From assembly GCA_026003835.1 (NCBI GenBank), contig BPHZ01000002.1:372001-436000 (forward strand): DNA of 64,000 nt, read 5' to 3'. Shown one piece after another: positions 17,397 through 26,255 of this stretch; position 1 is the first letter of the stretch; the number at the start of each line of letters is the position of its first letter. Made by a program: the position numbers and the translations under genes. The notes beneath the pieces are model-generated. The model searched no databases, was not told the origin of the DNA, and saw only the letters and a list, made by a program, of their open reading frames with translations. Origin of the DNA: Herpetosiphonaceae bacterium (GTDB lineage: Bacteria; Chloroflexota; Chloroflexia; Chloroflexales; Herpetosiphonaceae).

Positions 17397-17418
17397 TCTG
17401 ATGCCCGTCACACCAAGT

Positions 17419-17460
17419 AAAAGGGAGCCGGAGCGGTTGCGCCCCTCCGGCTCCCTTTTT
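17419..17460 (+). terminator. Intrinsic terminator after the protease gene
   Basis: GGGAGCCGGAG (17423-17433) pairs perfectly with CTCCGGCTCCC (17445-17455) and is followed by TTTTT. AAAA precedes the stem, so it may work in both directions. Confidence 0.93.
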
Positions 17461-17586
17461 GCCCTTTGAGACATCACCTGTATGGTTGGCCACTCGTGGA
17501 CCACCACCGTACCGATGATGAAGAACGGGGAGGTGGAGGGGCGAAGCCGCTCCAAACTACCCCATCACGCCTGCTGTGGCCGACCA

Positions 17587-17982
17587 CTAGGCGTTGCGGC
17601 TCTTCTTGAGATCCTCGATGCGCGCGTTCAGCTGCGCAATCTTTTCGCTGAGTTCCTCGATATCCCGCTTGGTGGGGATGTTGAGCCGGCTCAGGAGCTG
17701 CTCGACACGCGACTCGACATCGCTCTCGACCTTCTGCTCCAGCTTATCAGCCTGGCGCTTGCGCCGCTCCAGAACCTCGCGGATGAGCTGCCGGCCCTCG
17801 CGCTCGGCGATCTCGCCACGCTCGACCAGCTTGTTAACCAGCTGTTCCATCTCATCCCTGCTCATGGCGACAGCGCCGACGGCAGCCAGCATCATACGGC
17901 GTACCATATCGGTGAGTGACGCGCCGCGCTCCTCGGACTCGCGCTGCACATCGGTGACTTTGACCTCGACTTCCTCGCTCAT
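17587..17982 (-). CDS. Phasin-like coiled-coil protein
   Basis: This 131-residue protein is predicted to be almost fully helical. A short hydrophobic segment (MVRRMMLAAVGAVAMSRDEM) precedes a long charged coiled coil ending NIPTKRDIEELSEKIAQLNA. The layout matches the PhaF/PhaI phasin family, which coats polyhydroxyalkanoate granules. The start has an AAAGGAGG site. It is paired with a second phasin-like gene 55 bases upstream. Confidence 0.72.
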   Translation of the reverse strand: MSEEVEVKVTDVQRESEERGASLTDMVRRMMLAAVGAVAMSRDEMEQLVNKLVERGEIAEREGRQLIREVLERRKRQADKLEQKVESDVESRVEQLLSRLNIPTKRDIEELSEKIAQLNARIEDLKKSRNA

Positions 17983-18036
17983 GGAATCCTCCTTTGATTA
18001 TGGTTGTGTGTTCGAGATTTCGTGGGTTGTGCCGCC

Positions 18037-18609
18037 CTAGGTGTGCGCCTCAACGGCGCTTTCCTGTGCCAGAAGCCGCTCGATCTCGCGCAGAACGGTT
18101 ACCCGGCTGTTATGGGCGGTTTCGTACTCGCGTACGCGCTCCAGGCCCTGCCGGTCCATTCCGGCCAGGCGCTTGACGACCTCATCCGCGCGTAGTTTTG
18201 CGTAGCCAGGGAATGGCTCGTCACTCTCTTGCTCGACGTTCAGATCGGTAAGCTGTTCCGCCAGCTGCGCGATACGCTTGTCCAGCATCTGTAGATCGCG
18301 GGGGGATGGCAGGTTGATCTGACGAAGCAGATCGGCGAGCTTGTTGGCAGCCGTCGACCGTGCCTCTGCAAGATCCTGGCCGAGCTCGTTGTACTCGCGA
18401 GTAATGCGTGCCCGGAGGTCTGCCAACTCCTTACGCTGCTGTGCCTCGATCTGGGCACCTCGCTCGACAAGCTTTTCAAAACCGCTTTCAGTGCTGTCAA
18501 GTGCCACGCTGACTGCACCGATCCCGACCAGCCAGCTCCGGCGAGCCAGTGTTTGCAAATGACGAGCTGCGTATTTGGAAGCGTTTGTAATTGTCCTGCT
18601 GGGAATCAT
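18037..18609 (-). CDS. Second phasin-like protein with a conserved C-terminal helical module
   Basis: This 190-residue protein has a hydrophobic patch (SWLVGIGAVSVALDS), a coiled coil, and NLPSPRDLQMLDKRIAQLAE, which parallels the NIPTKRDIEELSEKIAQL of its neighbour. A C-terminal module reads ADEVVKRLAGMDRQGLERV then YETAHNSRVTVLREIERLL. The start at 18609 has AGGAGAACGCA upstream. Its promoter (TTGACA at 18674-18669, 17-base spacer, TATAGT at 18651-18646) is divergent from that of the SCP2 gene, and a palindrome lies in its 5' leader. Granule association is inferred from the family. Confidence 0.7.
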   Translation of the reverse strand: MIPSRTITNASKYAARHLQTLARRSWLVGIGAVSVALDSTESGFEKLVERGAQIEAQQRKELADLRARITREYNELGQDLAEARSTAANKLADLLRQINLPSPRDLQMLDKRIAQLAEQLTDLNVEQESDEPFPGYAKLRADEVVKRLAGMDRQGLERVREYETAHNSRVTVLREIERLLAQESAVEAHT

Positions 18610-18623
18610 TGCGTTCTCCTGTA

Positions 18624-18734
18624 TGACGCACTGCGTTACATCAGCACTATAACACGACACTCTTGTCTTGTCAATAGCGTGATGACGCAGTGCGTAGAAT
18701 TGTTATTGACGCAGTGCATATTTTCTTCTATAAT
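18624..18734. promoter_or_regulatory. Divergent promoters with three palindromic operators
   Basis: Three copies of TGACGCAnTGCnTA-like palindromes lie at 18624-18638, 18683-18696 and 18707-18720; the best centre is ACGCA-G-TGCGT. The rightward promoter is TTGACG (18706-18711), 17 bases, TATAAT (18729-18734), and its -35 lies inside the third palindrome. The leftward promoter is TTGACA (18674-18669), 17 bases, TATAGT (18651-18646), and the first palindrome lies just downstream of it. The arrangement predicts repression of both sides by one dimeric, perhaps TetR-like, regulator that is not next door. Confidence 0.8.
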
Positions 18735-18809
18735 GCCTCTGGAACGGCGATACCCACTTTCTCTTCACCTATCAACCTGCGATCACACATTCGTCGAGAG
18801 GAGTCTTGC

Positions 18810-19247
18810 ATGGCGATCTTCAAGACCAGAGACGAGCTCATTACCTGTTTGGGCATACTCTACGATCAGGCTAAACGTGACCCCCGCATCGCGCCAAAGA
18901 TCAAGGATTCCGGGTTGGTTATCCAGTTCCGCTATGACGAGCCGGAAGCGGTCGCCACCATTATTGCCTCCAGACCGCCCACGCAGGAGGGCGCCTACTT
19001 CGATGTCGTCTGGGACGACGACCCCGGCGTTAAGCCCGATATCGAAATGTCGATGAAAGCCGATGTGGCCCACCAATTCTGGCACGGGAAGGTCAACCTG
19101 ATGGCCGCCCTCACCCGCCGCCAGATTATTGCAAAGGGACCCATCCCCAAGATTCTCAAGCTCTTACCGGCTGTCACACCGATGTATGATATGTATCCTC
19201 GTGTGCTGCGGGAGCTGGGCCGCGAAGATTTGATCATTCAAAAGTAG
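18810..19247 (+). CDS. SCP2 sterol-carrier-like domain protein
   Basis: This 145-residue protein has the size and pattern of a stand-alone SCP2 domain: VIQFRYDEPEAVATII, then DVVWDDDPGVKPDIEMSMKA and a C-terminal FWHGKVNLMAALTRRQIIAKG. These domains bind acyl chains or other hydrophobic ligands. The start at 18810 has a GAGAGGAG site; the promoter shares operators with the phasin-like gene. It is followed 35 bases later by the aldehyde oxidoreductase gene and probably forms an operon with it. Confidence 0.82.
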   Translation: MAIFKTRDELITCLGILYDQAKRDPRIAPKIKDSGLVIQFRYDEPEAVATIIASRPPTQEGAYFDVVWDDDPGVKPDIEMSMKADVAHQFWHGKVNLMAALTRRQIIAKGPIPKILKLLPAVTPMYDMYPRVLRELGREDLIIQK

Positions 19248-19282
19248 TAGGGATGTGGTGAGAGATATGATAAGGGGGGAGC

Positions 19283-21202
19283 ATGCGTTCGCCGATGTAC
19301 GCTTATGCCGGTCGCATGTTGCGAGTCGACCTTTCCCGAGGCATCCTTGAGCCTTGGGAGCCGCCGCAAGAGCTGTATCACGACTACATCGGCGGAAGTG
19401 GTATTGCGGCGCGCTTACTGTTTGAGGTTGTGCGCGAGATCCCGGATCTTGACCCCTTCGATCCTCGTAACCCGCTGATTATTATGACTGGGCCGGCAAC
19501 CGGTACAGCGCTGCCGGGCTCGAATCGCTTTGTTACTTGCGCACTCTCCCCCCTTACTGGTATCTGGGGCGAGTCTAACTGTGGTGGGTACTTTGGTCCA
19601 TGGCTGAAGCGGGCCGGCTATGATGGGCTTATTATTACGGGCCAGGCGCCCCGCCCAACCTATCTTTCGATTGTCGATGGCGTTGCGGCTCTCCACGACG
19701 CCAGCGATCTCTGGGGGCTTGACAGCTATGAGACAACCGACCTTCTGACTGAGCGCCATAAGGCCGATCAGGGTCGTCCGCCTCAAGTCTTTGCCATTGG
19801 ACAGGCCGGTGAGCAGCTTGTCCGCTTCGCCGCTATTGTCAACAACAAAGGGCATATCGCTGGCCGTACCGGCATGGGCGCAGTGATGGGCTCCAAGCGC
19901 CTGAAGGCGATCGTTGCCGATGGCCATGCCCGGCAGACGCCTGCGGACCAGCAGGCGCTGCGCGGCCTGACCCAGCGCATCAACGAGCGCCTCCGCGATA
20001 ACATTATGATGCAGGCGCTGAAGGAAATGGGCACTGCTGCCGAGCTTGAGATCAAGATGTTTATGGGCGATGTCCCCAGCCGCAACTGGACCGTCGGCGA
20101 GTGGCGGCAGGCTGTCGATACACTTGGCGGCTCGGCGATGTACTCGACGATCCTGGTCGATACCAAAACCTGCTACGCCTGCCAGGTAAAGTGCAAGCGG
20201 GTGGTTGAGGTTCCACGTAATCCCTTTATGGTAAAGCGCGGAGCCGGGCCTGAATATGAGGCCTGCGTCACTTTCGGCTCGCTGATTCTCAATGACAACC
20301 TTGAAGCTGTTGCGAAGGCCAACGATCTGTGTAACCGATATGGGCTGGATACTATCTCGTGTGGCGCAACGATCGCCCTGGCATATGAGTGTTATGAGAA
20401 GGGACTGATCTCTTATGAGGAGACCGGCGGCGTACCGCTTATCTGGGGCGATGCCACAGGCGCTATTGAGCTGATCCATCAGATCGCTGGGCGTCGTGGG
20501 CTGGGCCACGAACTGGCTGAAGGGAGCCTGCGCTTTGCCCAGCGCCGTGGCTCTGAAGCGTTGGAAGGGCTCACGACGGTTAAAGGGCTTGAAGCGCCGA
20601 TGCACGATCCTCGCGGTACACATGCCTTAGGACTGGCCTATGCCACATCTGTGATCGGCGCCAGCCATATGAACGGCATCATTTTTGCTGTTGCATCCGG
20701 CCAGGTCTTCTACGATAGTATTCCCGGCCTCGAACCGTTTATGAGCGATGACCCTCGTAGCCCGCACCGCAAAGCGCTGATGACGGTCAATGGCCAAAAT
20801 ATCGATCAGATCTATGGGCAGGCGCTGGCCCTCTGCCACTTCTCTGGCAATGTGTACAGCGAGTATGACCTGGCCCTGGCCTTGACTGCCCTGACCGGCG
20901 TGCAGCGCTCAGTCGGCGATCTGCTAGAGATCGGCGACCGGCTCTGGAATCTCAAGCGTGCTATTGGATGTCTGCGAGGACTCACCGCTGCTGATGATAA
21001 GCTTCCGGCCCGCTTGATGACACCGCTGAAGGATGGCGACGCCGCGGGGCTCGTTCCTGATATGCAGACCATGCTTGCTGAGTTTTACGAGCTGCGCGAG
21101 CTTGATGAACAGGGCTACCCAAAGCGCGAGCGCCTCGAACGTCTGGGCTTGGAGGACGTCTCCGAGGTGCTCCACAGCCACAGAGCCCGCGTTGCAGATT
21201 GA
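19283..21202 (+). CDS. Aldehyde ferredoxin oxidoreductase, tungsten/molybdenum-pterin family
   Basis: This 639-residue protein has full AOR length. The N-terminus YAGRMLRVDLSRG, the segment GPATGTALPGSNRFVTCALSP, and SNCGGYFGPWLKRAGYDG are hallmarks of the cofactor-binding domain 1. A cysteine pair in TCYACQVKC (near residue 294) and later cysteines match the 4Fe-4S ligands. The enzyme oxidises aldehydes to acids with ferredoxin as acceptor; the natural substrate is unknown. It lies directly behind the SCP2 gene. No ferredoxin or pterin-synthesis gene is nearby. Confidence 0.93.
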   Translation: MRSPMYAYAGRMLRVDLSRGILEPWEPPQELYHDYIGGSGIAARLLFEVVREIPDLDPFDPRNPLIIMTGPATGTALPGSNRFVTCALSPLTGIWGESNCGGYFGPWLKRAGYDGLIITGQAPRPTYLSIVDGVAALHDASDLWGLDSYETTDLLTERHKADQGRPPQVFAIGQAGEQLVRFAAIVNNKGHIAGRTGMGAVMGSKRLKAIVADGHARQTPADQQALRGLTQRINERLRDNIMMQALKEMGTAAELEIKMFMGDVPSRNWTVGEWRQAVDTLGGSAMYSTILVDTKTCYACQVKCKRVVEVPRNPFMVKRGAGPEYEACVTFGSLILNDNLEAVAKANDLCNRYGLDTISCGATIALAYECYEKGLISYEETGGVPLIWGDATGAIELIHQIAGRRGLGHELAEGSLRFAQRRGSEALEGLTTVKGLEAPMHDPRGTHALGLAYATSVIGASHMNGIIFAVASGQVFYDSIPGLEPFMSDDPRSPHRKALMTVNGQNIDQIYGQALALCHFSGNVYSEYDLALALTALTGVQRSVGDLLEIGDRLWNLKRAIGCLRGLTAADDKLPARLMTPLKDGDAAGLVPDMQTMLAEFYELRELDEQGYPKRERLERLGLEDVSEVLHSHRARVAD

Positions 21203-21390
21203 GCAAAGCGCCTCGGAGACCGGCTGTACAGGGTGTAAGTTTTCCTTGACTAAGGCGACGCCATCATCACAAGAATCTGCTGAGGGGTGGCAGTTATGCC
21301 TGCCACCTTGCTCCATGGCTATCTTGACAACATTTCTGTCTCGTTGAAACCTCTCTCTGCTGTGAAGCGGCTACCTGCGATGAGCACACG

Positions 21391-21515
21391 ACTATGGCAC
21401 CAACAGACGCGCCACAGCAGACGGATGCCGGAAAGCGGGGGTGAGGGTGTCCCTCACCCTTCCCCGTGTTCCCGTTGGGATGCGATACAACCGGGACGTT
21501 GGCAGCGCCCTGCAC
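21391..21515 (+). repeat. Dispersed structured repeat, copy C
   Basis: Shares CAGACGCGCCACAGCAGACG and GATGCGATACAACCGGGA with copies A and B. The central hairpin has changed sequence but keeps pairing: GGGTGAGGG-TGT-CCCTCACCC. It lies between the AOR gene and the sensor kinase gene; the rest of that 391-base gap shows no gene. Confidence 0.8.
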
Positions 21516-21524
21516 AAGTAGTTG

Positions 21525-21558
21525 TAAAATTGTCAAAACAATTTTAATCTGCTATCAT
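21525..21558 (+). promoter_or_regulatory. Promoter of the sensor kinase gene inside an inverted repeat
   Basis: TAAAATTGT-CAAA-ACAATTTTA is a perfect nine-base inverted repeat at 21525-21546. It contains TTGTCA (21530-21535), followed after 17 bases by TATCAT (21553-21558). The start codon is 36 bases further on. Confidence 0.6.
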
Positions 21559-21593
21559 AAAAATCCGATCCCGTATGCGGCAGGCAGGTACGT

Positions 21594-24500
21594 ATGGCTA
21601 CCAAGGCCGGAGCGACAACCAGCGATTTGCTGAGCTGGAGCATCGCCCTCGCGACTGCTCAGGACGAGTCTACCTTGCTTGAGCGCCTGCAGCAGGCGCT
21701 TAGCGCACTCAATGTGGCGCGTAGAGTTCAATTGTTCTGGCTTGATGGTCAGCCACTGCCGCTCCTCAACAGCAGTTTTCATCCTCCGCCTCCTGATGAA
21801 GCGTTGATCGCGCGCCTGCGTGAGGGCCAGGCGGTTAGCGCGATCAACCCGAAGGAGCCTATCACTTACCTGCCGATGCTCTACCGCGAGCTTCGCGGCT
21901 GGCTGGCGCTGGAGGCGCCGACTCCCGGAAGCAGCGAGCTTATGCCGCTGCTCCAACAATGTGCCGCAGCGCTGGCTTCCATGCGCCCCGATGCCGAGAC
22001 TGACTCGGAAGTCCGAGCGCTGGCAATGCTCAATGAGATCGGGCGCTCGCTCAACAGCTCGCTCGAGCTGAAGAGTATTATCAAGCTGATCGAAGAGGCA
22101 ATCGCCCAGCTCCTCCAATCGGATCACTTCTTCATCGCGCTCTATGACCCCGAGCGCAGGGCCTTCCGCATGGCCGGCTTTATCGAGGGTGGTGTGCAGC
22201 GGCAGATCGATGATCGCTGGTCGGTCCTTGAGGGGCTGACTGGTGAGATCGTGCGGACCGGCCAGCCGATCCTTGCTGAGGATTACAACGAGATATGCCT
22301 GGCGTTGGGCGTAAAGCCCAGTGTTCCCAGCGGCCTGCCGCCGGCCAGAGCCTGGCTTGGCGTACCACTTCAGGCTGAACAGATCCTGGGCGTGATTGTG
22401 GTTTACAGCTATGAGGAGGGTGTGCGCTTTGGCTTGCGCCAGATGCGCCTGCTCAGCGCACTCGCCGACCACGCCGCCGCGGCAATTGAGCGTGCCCGAC
22501 TCTACGAACGCACAGCCCAGATGGCACGCCATCTGGCGGCTGTGAATGAGATCGGCCGGGCTATGACCTCAACCCTGGATCCGGAGCAGGTGCCTGGGCT
22601 GATCATGGCCCATATTCAGGAGATATTGGGAGTCGAAGAAGGCTCGCTGCTGTTGCGCGATGAGCACACCGATGAGCTGGTGTTCGCCTACAGCCTCAGC
22701 CCTGCCAGCGATCAGCTGTTGGGAACGCGCGTCCCGCCTACCGTCGGCATCGCCAACGAGGTGATCCGCACCGGCCAATCGGTTCTGGCCAACGACGCGG
22801 CGAACCATCCCGCCTTCTACGGCCATATCGACGAGCGCACAGGTTTTACTACCCGTGATCTGCTGTGTGTGCCGCTGCGTGGGAGGCAGGGGATTCAGGG
22901 CGTTATTGAGGTGGTCAACAGGCGTGACGGCGAGTCTTTTACACTCGAAGATCAGCGCCTGCTGGAGCTGGTGGCTGATCAGGCGGCGATTGCCCTGGAG
23001 AATGCCCGGCTCTACGTGCGCACCGATCGCACATTGGCGCGTCGTGTTCAGGAGCTTGATACACGCAACCGCCAGCTGCGTGAGATCATCCGCGTGGCGA
23101 ACGCGCTGATGGCTACTAACAATCTGGATGATCTGCTGCCTCAGATTGCCGTAGCTGTACGCAACACCTGTGGCTTCCAGCGAGTCATCATCGGCCTTGT
23201 TCATCGCGAGCCTGGCCGCCGGCCAGTGCTGCGGCGTGCCGCCGCCGCCGGTATTGATCCAGAGGAGTTTGCGCGGCTGCAAAAGGCAACGGCAAATCCT
23301 GAGGCTATCGAGGCACTGCTCCAACCGCCCTATCAGCGCGGCCACTCCAGCTACTTTATTGATCGTCAGACTGAGGCATATCTGCGCCTTTGGGATAAGA
23401 GCGATGGGGCGATTCCTTGCAACTCAGAGGACCCTGGTCCTGGCCGCTGGCATCCGTGCGATATGTTGCTGACGGTGCTGCGTAGCAGCAGCGGGGAGCT
23501 TATGGGCCTTCTCTCCGTCGATCAGCCCGTGGATGGGATGCTGCCATCCTCGGAGCAGATCCAGACTCTTGAGATTTTTGCTAGCCAGGCCTCGGTGGCG
23601 TTGGAAAATGCCTACCTCTACGAGCAACAGCAACTCGGCATTCAAAGCCTGACGGCGCTCAACGCGCTGGGCATGGCAATTAACACATCGCTGACGACAC
23701 CTGAGCAGGTCCTTCGCTTTACCATCGGCGGAATCACCGATACAACCGGCGCTATTGGTGGTGGAGTGCTGCTGCAGGAAGGCGCTGATCTGCGGCTGGT
23801 TGTGCGCACGGGGCAGCTTCCTCCTCCCTGCGACGATCTCGTCGAGCTTGGCAGGCAGGTGCTGGACACGGGCAAAGCGCTCCTGCTTGAGGCGCCCCGC
23901 GATACACTGCCAAGAAGTATTCGCGAGACCGGCGGCCAGGCACTTATCCTGTCGCAGCTGCGTGGGCTGCGCTCGACGCTTGGCGTTATCTATGCTGTCT
24001 ACCCAGAGGTACTGCCCAGCGGCCGCGAGCACGATTTTCTTACTCTGGCTGCGAGCCACGCAGCCGAGGCGGTGGAGAGCATGCGTCTTTCACAGGCCGT
24101 CCGGCAAGGCCGGGATCGCCTGGCTTCAATCCTGGCCTCGACGCAGGATGGCATCGTCATGTTCGACGAGACCGCTCACATTGCAGAAGCTAATCCGGTC
24201 CTTGGCAAGCTCTTTACCCTTGAGATCCCGGCGCTGCAAGGCGCGACGGTTGAAGATTTCCTCCAGCTCTGCCAGGTCTCGGCGGGGGGTGATCCCGAGG
24301 ACTGGAACACACTGGCAGCGGCAATTGAGGCTGTCAGAGGCAAGGACGAGGAAGAGCAGCATGGTCGGCTGATGATCCATAGTGCACGTCCGCGCGCCTT
24401 CGCCTGGTCAGTGCTCCCCATCAGGGGCTCAACCGGCCCGCGCCGCTCGATCATTTTGGTTATCCGCGATATCACAAAAGAGGTGGAGGCCGAGCGTCTG

Positions 24501-25205
24501 CGCCAGGATCTGACCTCGATGATTGTCCACGATCTCCGCGGACCCGTTTCATCGGTGCTTACCGGGATGGAGATGCTTGAGCGTGGAGTCGTGGGCGAAC
24601 TCAACGAGCAGCAGATTAGTGTAGTCGATGTCGCCGCCAAAAGCAGTCGCAAGCTGCTTGGGATGATCGACACGCTGCTGGATATTCATCGCCTGGAGGA
24701 AGGGCAGATTCAGCTTGAGCGGGGACAGCATGCCATTACGGAGCTGATCGAGACGGTTTGCCAGGCGTACACAGCGTTGATCGAGAGCCGCAAGATCGCT
24801 CTTAAGCGTAGCTTCGACGATCAGCTGCCTTTGGTCTATGCCGACCGTAGCCACGCCGAGCGTATCTTCCAGAATCTGCTGGATAACGCTATCAAGTATA
24901 GTTACCGTGGGGCAACAATTGAGATCAGCGTTCGGCGCGCAACTCCAGATCTCTTACCATCTGGCCACCCTGCCGGCACCTGGGTCCGTGTGAGCATCCG
25001 CGATGAGGGGCCGGGCATCCCACTGGAGGACCAGGAACGCATCTTTGAGAAATTTGCGCAGATCAGGCAATCGCGTGTCAAGGGGACGGGGCTCGGGCTG
25101 ACCTTCTGCAGGCTCTCCGTGGAGGCTCATGGTGGCCGCATCTGGATGGAGAGCAGGCCGGGAGCCGGCAGCATGTTCCACTTCACACTCCCGGCTGGAG
25201 AGTAG
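21594..25205 (+). CDS. Large soluble multi-GAF sensor histidine kinase
   Basis: This 1203-residue protein has no membrane segment. Several GAF modules follow one another, each opening with a similar motif: ALAMLNEIGRSLNSSLE near 142, HLAAVNEIGRAMTSTLD near 310, IIRVANALMATNNLDDLL near 500 and LTALNALGMAINTSL near 690. A PAS-like domain lies near 850-960 (LASILASTQDGIVMFDE). The HisKA helix has the phosphorylated histidine at 979 (MIVHDLRGP). The ATPase domain has NLLDNAIKYS, DEGPGIP and KGTGLGLTFC. No response regulator is adjacent. The ribosome binding site is weak. Confidence 0.93.
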   Translation: MATKAGATTSDLLSWSIALATAQDESTLLERLQQALSALNVARRVQLFWLDGQPLPLLNSSFHPPPPDEALIARLREGQAVSAINPKEPITYLPMLYRELRGWLALEAPTPGSSELMPLLQQCAAALASMRPDAETDSEVRALAMLNEIGRSLNSSLELKSIIKLIEEAIAQLLQSDHFFIALYDPERRAFRMAGFIEGGVQRQIDDRWSVLEGLTGEIVRTGQPILAEDYNEICLALGVKPSVPSGLPPARAWLGVPLQAEQILGVIVVYSYEEGVRFGLRQMRLLSALADHAAAAIERARLYERTAQMARHLAAVNEIGRAMTSTLDPEQVPGLIMAHIQEILGVEEGSLLLRDEHTDELVFAYSLSPASDQLLGTRVPPTVGIANEVIRTGQSVLANDAANHPAFYGHIDERTGFTTRDLLCVPLRGRQGIQGVIEVVNRRDGESFTLEDQRLLELVADQAAIALENARLYVRTDRTLARRVQELDTRNRQLREIIRVANALMATNNLDDLLPQIAVAVRNTCGFQRVIIGLVHREPGRRPVLRRAAAAGIDPEEFARLQKATANPEAIEALLQPPYQRGHSSYFIDRQTEAYLRLWDKSDGAIPCNSEDPGPGRWHPCDMLLTVLRSSSGELMGLLSVDQPVDGMLPSSEQIQTLEIFASQASVALENAYLYEQQQLGIQSLTALNALGMAINTSLTTPEQVLRFTIGGITDTTGAIGGGVLLQEGADLRLVVRTGQLPPPCDDLVELGRQVLDTGKALLLEAPRDTLPRSIRETGGQALILSQLRGLRSTLGVIYAVYPEVLPSGREHDFLTLAASHAAEAVESMRLSQAVRQGRDRLASILASTQDGIVMFDETAHIAEANPVLGKLFTLEIPALQGATVEDFLQLCQVSAGGDPEDWNTLAAAIEAVRGKDEEEQHGRLMIHSARPRAFAWSVLPIRGSTGPRRSIILVIRDITKEVEAERLRQDLTSMIVHDLRGPVSSVLTGMEMLERGVVGELNEQQISVVDVAAKSSRKLLGMIDTLLDIHRLEEGQIQLERGQHAITELIETVCQAYTALIESRKIALKRSFDDQLPLVYADRSHAERIFQNLLDNAIKYSYRGATIEISVRRATPDLLPSGHPAGTWVRVSIRDEGPGIPLEDQERIFEKFAQIRQSRVKGTGLGLTFCRLSVEAHGGRIWMESRPGAGSMFHFTLPAGE

Positions 25206-25252
25206 GGATCCGTGCCGTTGGTGGAGCACCGTTGTCGACGGCTCTACGCTGC

Positions 25253-26173
25253 CTAAAGTCGTATCTCAAGGCCTTCATGGGCTGAGATGGTATTGGGGAA
25301 GGCGCGGCGCGCCGCCTCCTCGATCTGGGCGATAGTATCGTCGTCGTACAGCGGCTCGTGGTGGAACAGAATAAGCTGCTTGACCTGCGCCTGTTTGGCG
25401 ACCTCGCAGGCCATGGCCGCCGTCGAGTGGCCCCATCCTTGGGTTGCAGGGGCGCCCGGCCTGCGACCAAGGTAGTGCTCCTCCGTGTACTGCGCATCGT
25501 GGATCAGGATATCGGCACCGCGAGAGAAGGCGACGAGCCGTTGATCTCCGCCGACGTAGCCCTCTGTGTCCGTAGCATATACAACCGACCGGCCCTTCCA
25601 CTCAATACGGTAGGTATGGACGCCGTCAGGATGCGCATAGGAGCGTAGCGTCCGGATGCGCACCAACGAGTCGTCATTCTCCACCGACTCGTGATATATA
25701 TTGCGCACAGCGACTCCGCCGACCTTCTCGCCCAGCAGAACGACATCGGTCTCGCAAATGTTGCGCATAACCTTCAGCGAGTTCATCTCTTCAAGCGACA
25801 CTGGGAACGCCGGCGGGAGCATTGCGCGATCGAGAAGTTCCTTAAGATTGCGCTCAAAAATGCTGGGGCCGAACATATAGAGGATGCTGGAGCCATTATA
25901 TGCCGGTGTAAAGAAGGGGAACCCCTGCGTGTGATCGTGGTGCATATGGCTGAAGAGCATCGTCGCCACCACGGGCTTCCCAGTCTCTTTCGAGCGGCGG
26001 CTAAGCTCGCTGCCCAGACCAATAATGCCCGTCCCTGCGTCGAGGATGATCGTCTGGCCGCTTGCCCGCAGCTCCACACAGGGTGTGTTACCACCATAGC
26101 GCAGCGTCGAGGCTCCTGGAACCGGGTAGCTTCCACGTACGCCCCAAAACTTAACGACCATCTCATCCGACAT
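25253..26173 (-). CDS. Metallo-beta-lactamase-fold hydrolase
   Basis: This 306-residue protein begins with VKFWGVRGSYPVPGASTLRYGGNT, seen in phosphodiesterase-like MBL-fold proteins. The metal site HMHHDH is visible near residue 75. The start at 26173 is chosen from the family N-terminus. It is transcribed leftward after pepA and is probably co-transcribed with it. The nucleotide or phosphodiester substrate is a guess. Confidence 0.85.
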   Translation of the reverse strand: MSDEMVVKFWGVRGSYPVPGASTLRYGGNTPCVELRASGQTIILDAGTGIIGLGSELSRRSKETGKPVVATMLFSHMHHDHTQGFPFFTPAYNGSSILYMFGPSIFERNLKELLDRAMLPPAFPVSLEEMNSLKVMRNICETDVVLLGEKVGGVAVRNIYHESVENDDSLVRIRTLRSYAHPDGVHTYRIEWKGRSVVYATDTEGYVGGDQRLVAFSRGADILIHDAQYTEEHYLGRRPGAPATQGWGHSTAAMACEVAKQAQVKQLILFHHEPLYDDDTIAQIEEAARRAFPNTISAHEGLEIRL

Positions 26174-26255
26174 AGAGGATGCTCCTCGCCGTTGAGGAGT
26201 GGGGCCTAAAGGCCCCACGATCCACAACTACAATAGTACCGCCGCATGTCGAGAT

